Of a stretch of 64,000 nt of DNA, positions 61,489 to 64,000 are shown piece after piece. Within the stretch, counting starts at the first letter, position 1; the number at the start of each line of letters is the position of its first letter. Origin of the DNA: Mesobacterium_A hydrothermale. GTDB taxonomy: Bacteria; Pseudomonadota; Alphaproteobacteria; Rhodobacterales; Rhodobacteraceae. The notes below the pieces were generated by a model. It was not told the DNA's origin, ran no database searches, and saw only the letters and a list, made by a program, of their open reading frames with translations. The DNA is taken from NCBI RefSeq assembly GCF_035818635.1, contig NZ_JAYLLH010000013.1, positions 47,508-111,507 of the forward strand. The letters are read 5' to 3'. The position numbers and the translations under genes were made by a program.

Positions 61489-62373
61489 ATGAGCGCGAAC
61501 CTGAAGGGCAGCCTGTTGATGATGCTGGCCATGCTTGGCTTCGCGATCGAGGATGCGTTGTTCAAATCCGTGGCCCCCGGCCTGCCGCCGGGTTTTGCCA
61601 CGCTGATCTTCGGCCTGACCGGGGTGACGATCTACACCGTCCTGACCCTGGCCGCCGGAGAGGCGCCGCTGCATCCCGAAATGATCCGCCCCCGGTTGTT
61701 GATCCGCACGGGTTTCGAAATCATCGGACGGCTGTTTTTCGCCTTGGCGCTGGCATTTACTCCGTTGTCGGTCACGTCCTCGATCCTTCAGGCTGCGCCC
61801 CTTGTGGTGACAGCCGGGGCGGCGTTGTTGCTGAAGGAACATGTCGGCGCCCGGCGTTGGGCGGCTATGGCGATTGGTTTCATGGGGGTGATGTTGATCC
61901 TGCGGCCCACGCCCGATGCGTTCCGTGCCGATGCACTGTTTGCCGTGGCGGGCATGTTCGGCTTTGCCATGCGCGATCTGTATACCCGGGCCAGCCCGCC
62001 GGCGGTGACCGCGCGGCAGCTGGGCATCCTGGGGTTCGCGGTGATCGTCATGGCGGGCCTGCTGATCATGCCCTTCGACCCCGCCCCGCCGCGTATGCCC
62101 ACCGGGTCCGAGCTGTCCCGACTGCTGACGACCGGGGTGGTCGGTGTCATCGCCTATACCGCGCTGACCGGGGCGATGCGGACAGGCGAAGTGTCTGTCG
62201 TGGCGCCGTTCCGCTATTTCCGTTTGCTGGTGGCGCTGAGCTTTGCCTACCTGTTCTTCGATGAACGCCCGGACCTCTGGACGTTGCTGGGCGGGTTGCT
62301 GATCGTGGCCAGCGGAACCTATACTTTGCTGCGGTCAGGCAAGGCGAAACAGAGCACTGGCGCGGCGCGGTAA
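61489..62373 (+). CDS. DMT-superfamily (EamA) transporter
   Basis: 294 residues with ten predicted membrane helices in two EamA halves (LLMMLAMLGFAIEDALFKS to ILRPTPD, and ALFAVAGMFGFAMRDLYTR to the end). Each half ends with a charged E-containing motif (LLLKEHVGARR, LFFDERPDLWT). The substrate is unknown. It sits between rnc and era, which are usually adjacent, and has no matching function. Confidence 0.9.
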   Translation: MSANLKGSLLMMLAMLGFAIEDALFKSVAPGLPPGFATLIFGLTGVTIYTVLTLAAGEAPLHPEMIRPRLLIRTGFEIIGRLFFALALAFTPLSVTSSILQAAPLVVTAGAALLLKEHVGARRWAAMAIGFMGVMLILRPTPDAFRADALFAVAGMFGFAMRDLYTRASPPAVTARQLGILGFAVIVMAGLLIMPFDPAPPRMPTGSELSRLLTTGVVGVIAYTALTGAMRTGEVSVVAPFRYFRLLVALSFAYLFFDERPDLWTLLGGLLIVASGTYTLLRSGKAKQSTGAAR

Positions 62374-62413
62374 ACTGCCGTATGACCCCGGCTTCGACAA
62401 AGGATCGTACCAG

Positions 62414-63322
62414 ATGACCACACGCGCCGGATTTATTGCCCTGATCGGAGAGCCCAACGCGGGCAAATCCACGCTGACCAACCGCATGGTCGGCGCCAAG
62501 GTGTCCATCGTCACCCACAAGGTGCAGACCACCCGGGCCCGCATTCGCGGCGTCGCCATCGAAGGCGACAGCCAGTTGGTCTTTGTTGACACACCGGGCC
62601 TGTTCAAACCGCGCCGCCGGCTGGATCGTGCGATGGTCGCCGCCGCCTGGGGCGGCGCCGCAGATGCCGATGTCGTTGTCCTGCTGGTCGAGGCGCATCG
62701 TGGCGTGACCGACGGGGTCAAGCGTATCCTCGACGGGTTGGCCGATATCGGCAAGGGTCGCACCGTGGCCTTGGCCATCAACAAGATCGACCGGGTGAAA
62801 TCCGAGGTCCTGCTGGCGCTGTCGCAGGACCTGAACGAACGTTTCGCCTTTGCCAAGACCTTCATGATCTCGGCCGAAAAGGGTTATGGCGTCGATGACC
62901 TGCGCGCCTGGCTGGCCGACCAGCTGCCGGAAAGCCCGTGGCTTTACCCCGAGGACCAGATCGCCGACCTGCCGCTGCGGATGATCGCGGCAGAAATGAC
63001 GCGCGAGAAACTGACCCTTCGGCTGCACCAGGAACTGCCCTACCAGCTGACTGTGGAAACGGAGCGCTGGGAAGAACGCGATGACGGGTCGGCGCGGATC
63101 GACCAGATCGTCTATGTCAGCCGCGACGGCCACAAGGGGATCATCCTTGGCAACAAGGGCGAAACGATCAAGGCGATCAGCAAGGCCGCACGGGAAGAGC
63201 TGGAAGAATTCCTGGGGCGCAAGATCCACCTGTTCGTGCAGGTGAAGGTCCGGGAAAAATGGCTGGAAGAAGCCGAGCGCTATTCGGAAATGGGACTGGA
63301 TTTCAAGGATGGCAACGCCTGA
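62414..63322 (+). CDS. era: GTPase Era
   Basis: 302 residues. GTPase motifs G1 GEPNAGKST, G3 VDTPG and G4 NKID are in place, with TTRARIRG as switch I. The C-terminal KH domain (VYVSRDGHKGIILGNKGETI and on) binds the 3' end of 16S rRNA during 30S assembly. Its stop codon lies in the loop of a hairpin. Confidence 0.96.
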   Translation: MTTRAGFIALIGEPNAGKSTLTNRMVGAKVSIVTHKVQTTRARIRGVAIEGDSQLVFVDTPGLFKPRRRLDRAMVAAAWGGAADADVVVLLVEAHRGVTDGVKRILDGLADIGKGRTVALAINKIDRVKSEVLLALSQDLNERFAFAKTFMISAEKGYGVDDLRAWLADQLPESPWLYPEDQIADLPLRMIAAEMTREKLTLRLHQELPYQLTVETERWEERDDGSARIDQIVYVSRDGHKGIILGNKGETIKAISKAAREELEEFLGRKIHLFVQVKVREKWLEEAERYSEMGLDFKDGNA

Positions 63323-63332
63323 CGGCGTTGCC
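63311..63332 (+). other. hairpin enclosing the era stop codon
   Basis: Arms GGCAACGCC (63311-63319) and GGCGTTGCC (63324-63332) are perfect complements and the loop TGAC contains the era TGA. No T-run follows. It may stabilise the mRNA end. Confidence 0.55.
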
Positions 63333-63345
63333 TGTCAGGGTTCGT

Positions 63346-63522
63346 TCAGCGCTTGCAGAGGCTGAACCACAGCACGCCCATCAGGCCAAGGGTGCTGCCC
63401 AGCATCCGCTGGTGATCTTCTTCGAGAAAGGTAACGTCGAGCTTTGTACCGAGCCCGATCAGCACCAATCCCGACAGGAAAAGCGCGCTGGGAACCAGGA
63501 CGACACGTTGAAAGCGGGACAT
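63346..63522 (-). CDS. 58-residue membrane protein
   Basis: A small gene on the strand opposite era. From ATG 63522 the product begins MSRFQRVVLVPSALFLSGLV, has two hydrophobic segments (VVLVPSALFLSGLVLIGLG and MLGSTLGLMGVLWFSLC) linked by a charged loop KLDVTFLEEDHQRM, and ends CKR. ACGGAG lies 6 bases before the ATG, a good ribosome site. Two helices with a short acidic loop suggest a hairpin membrane protein. The family is not recognised. Confidence 0.65.
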   Translation of the reverse strand: MSRFQRVVLVPSALFLSGLVLIGLGTKLDVTFLEEDHQRMLGSTLGLMGVLWFSLCKR

Positions 63523-63596
63523 GTATTACTCCGTCTTCTTAACCTGCAAACGACTCTACCGAGGCCACCAAACGATGAAAGTATGGTATTCCTGAC

Positions 63597-63929
63597 ATGC
63601 GCGTGACTGCCCGAATTTGGGTCGATGCTTACCTGTTGCGGTTGCGACTGCTGAATATTCCGGCATTTGTTGTTTCTCATGGCAACGATCTGGCCGGTTC
63701 GGTGCTCGTTAAACTGAACACGCTGGATGGGCAAGCCCGTGTTTTCACACGTCGATTCGATTTTCTGAAAGATGCGCGCGTCTGGGATGTGCTGGCCGAG
63801 GGCGACGAGGCTTCGGTTGACGCGTCGATTGCAGCGCAACGACGGATGGATCCGGACCTTTGGTTCATAGAGGTTGAAGATCGCGCGGGCAGACATCTTC
63901 TGGATGATCCGGGGCTTGCCGAGGGCTAG
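63597..63929 (+). CDS. DUF1491 family protein
   Basis: 110 residues. It begins MRVTARIWVDAYLLRLRLLN and includes RRFDFLKDARVWDVLAEGDE and DLWFIEVEDRAGRHLLDDPG, the pattern of DUF1491, which is found near era in related genomes and has no known function. It is complete to its TAG stop, which lies in the CTAG where an insertion sequence appears to begin, so the last residue or two may differ from the original. Confidence 0.85.
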   Translation: MRVTARIWVDAYLLRLRLLNIPAFVVSHGNDLAGSVLVKLNTLDGQARVFTRRFDFLKDARVWDVLAEGDEASVDASIAAQRRMDPDLWFIEVEDRAGRHLLDDPGLAEG

Positions 63930-64000
63930 TGGATTGAATCCAACATTTGGAACCCTCGATTTCTTGCGGCGATGATGTCGTTGGGGTCTGCCCGCCAAAC
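63926..64000 (-). mobile_element. 3' end of an IS630/IS870-like element with transposase tail
   Basis: The minus strand from the right edge reads as 24 residues, VWRADPNDIIAARNRGFQML then DSIH and a TAG stop at 63928-63926. The ending resembles IS630-family transposases, which typically close with W-ADP-IIA-V-RG-LDSIH. IS630 elements insert at TA within CTAG, and in the IS870 subgroup the transposase frame has no stop of its own: insertion at CTAG supplies it. Here CTAG (63926-63929) provides the transposase TAG on the minus strand and the DUF1491 TAG on the plus strand. The rest of the element lies outside the window, so terminal repeats cannot be compared. Confidence 0.6.

Overview
The window looks like a chromosomal segment of an alphaproteobacterium of the Rhodobacteraceae (Roseobacter/Rhodobacter group). 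The evidence is high G+C content, the gene neighbourhoods hisS-hisZ-hisG, ubiE-ubiB divergent from mutM, rpsT-dnaA-dnaN-recF and lepB-rnc-era, a FYDLN-acid (TIGR02300) protein, DUF1489 and DUF1491 proteins, and XdhA/XdhB subunits split as in Rhodobacter. It is mostly core genome, with no prophage, no CRISPR array and little sign of horizontal transfer.

Layout. 1-6.5 kb: DUF1489 protein, a YghU-type glutathione transferase, the hisSZG operon (minus strand), slyX and a repeat-bearing lipoprotein. 6.5-10.7 kb: dnaE (minus), then an ArsR regulator followed by the remnant of an SRPBCC gene. 10.8-20.2 kb: a plus-strand purine block, xdhABC running into a BMP-type nucleoside ABC transporter (ATPase, two permeases, periplasmic binding protein). 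20.2-24.3 kb: dnaK-dnaJ behind a good sigma-32 promoter, and alkB. 24.3-30.9 kb: motA with an unknown secreted partner, ubiE/ubiB with a possible tiny gene between them, mutM, and an enoyl-CoA hydratase. 31-36 kb: rpsT, dnaA, dnaN, recF, then convergent lolA. 36-47.6 kb: ftsK, an aminotransferase, an amidase, a UbiH-type hydroxylase, an Lrp/LysE divergent pair, accA, a GntR regulator with an unknown membrane protein, and a YgjP-like metallopeptidase. 47.7-55.8 kb: FYDLN protein, tRNA-Ala(GGC), acyl-CoA dehydrogenase, a ligase-associated DEXH helicase lacking its usual partners, an AMACR-type CoA racemase/transferase, a nitroreductase, a DAO oxidoreductase and an aldo/keto reductase. 55.9-64 kb: a secreted caspase-like protein, fadH, lepB, rnc, a DMT transporter, era, a 58-residue membrane protein, DUF1491, and at the right edge the tail of an IS630/IS870-like transposase.

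The functional groups are histidine synthesis and charging; purine uptake coupled to xanthine oxidation; replication initiation and clamp loading; heat shock; ubiquinone synthesis; and fatty-acid/acyl-CoA metabolism. The most unusual signals are a family of dispersed multi-hairpin elements, one copy of which is read in frame as about 20 residues inside xdhB; an apparent internal deletion that leaves a 55-residue SRPBCC relic; a secreted caspase-like protein with a peptidoglycan-binding-like tail; and an insertion sequence that appears to have entered the CTAG containing the DUF1491 stop codon, so that both genes share that site for their stops. None of these was tested by database search.
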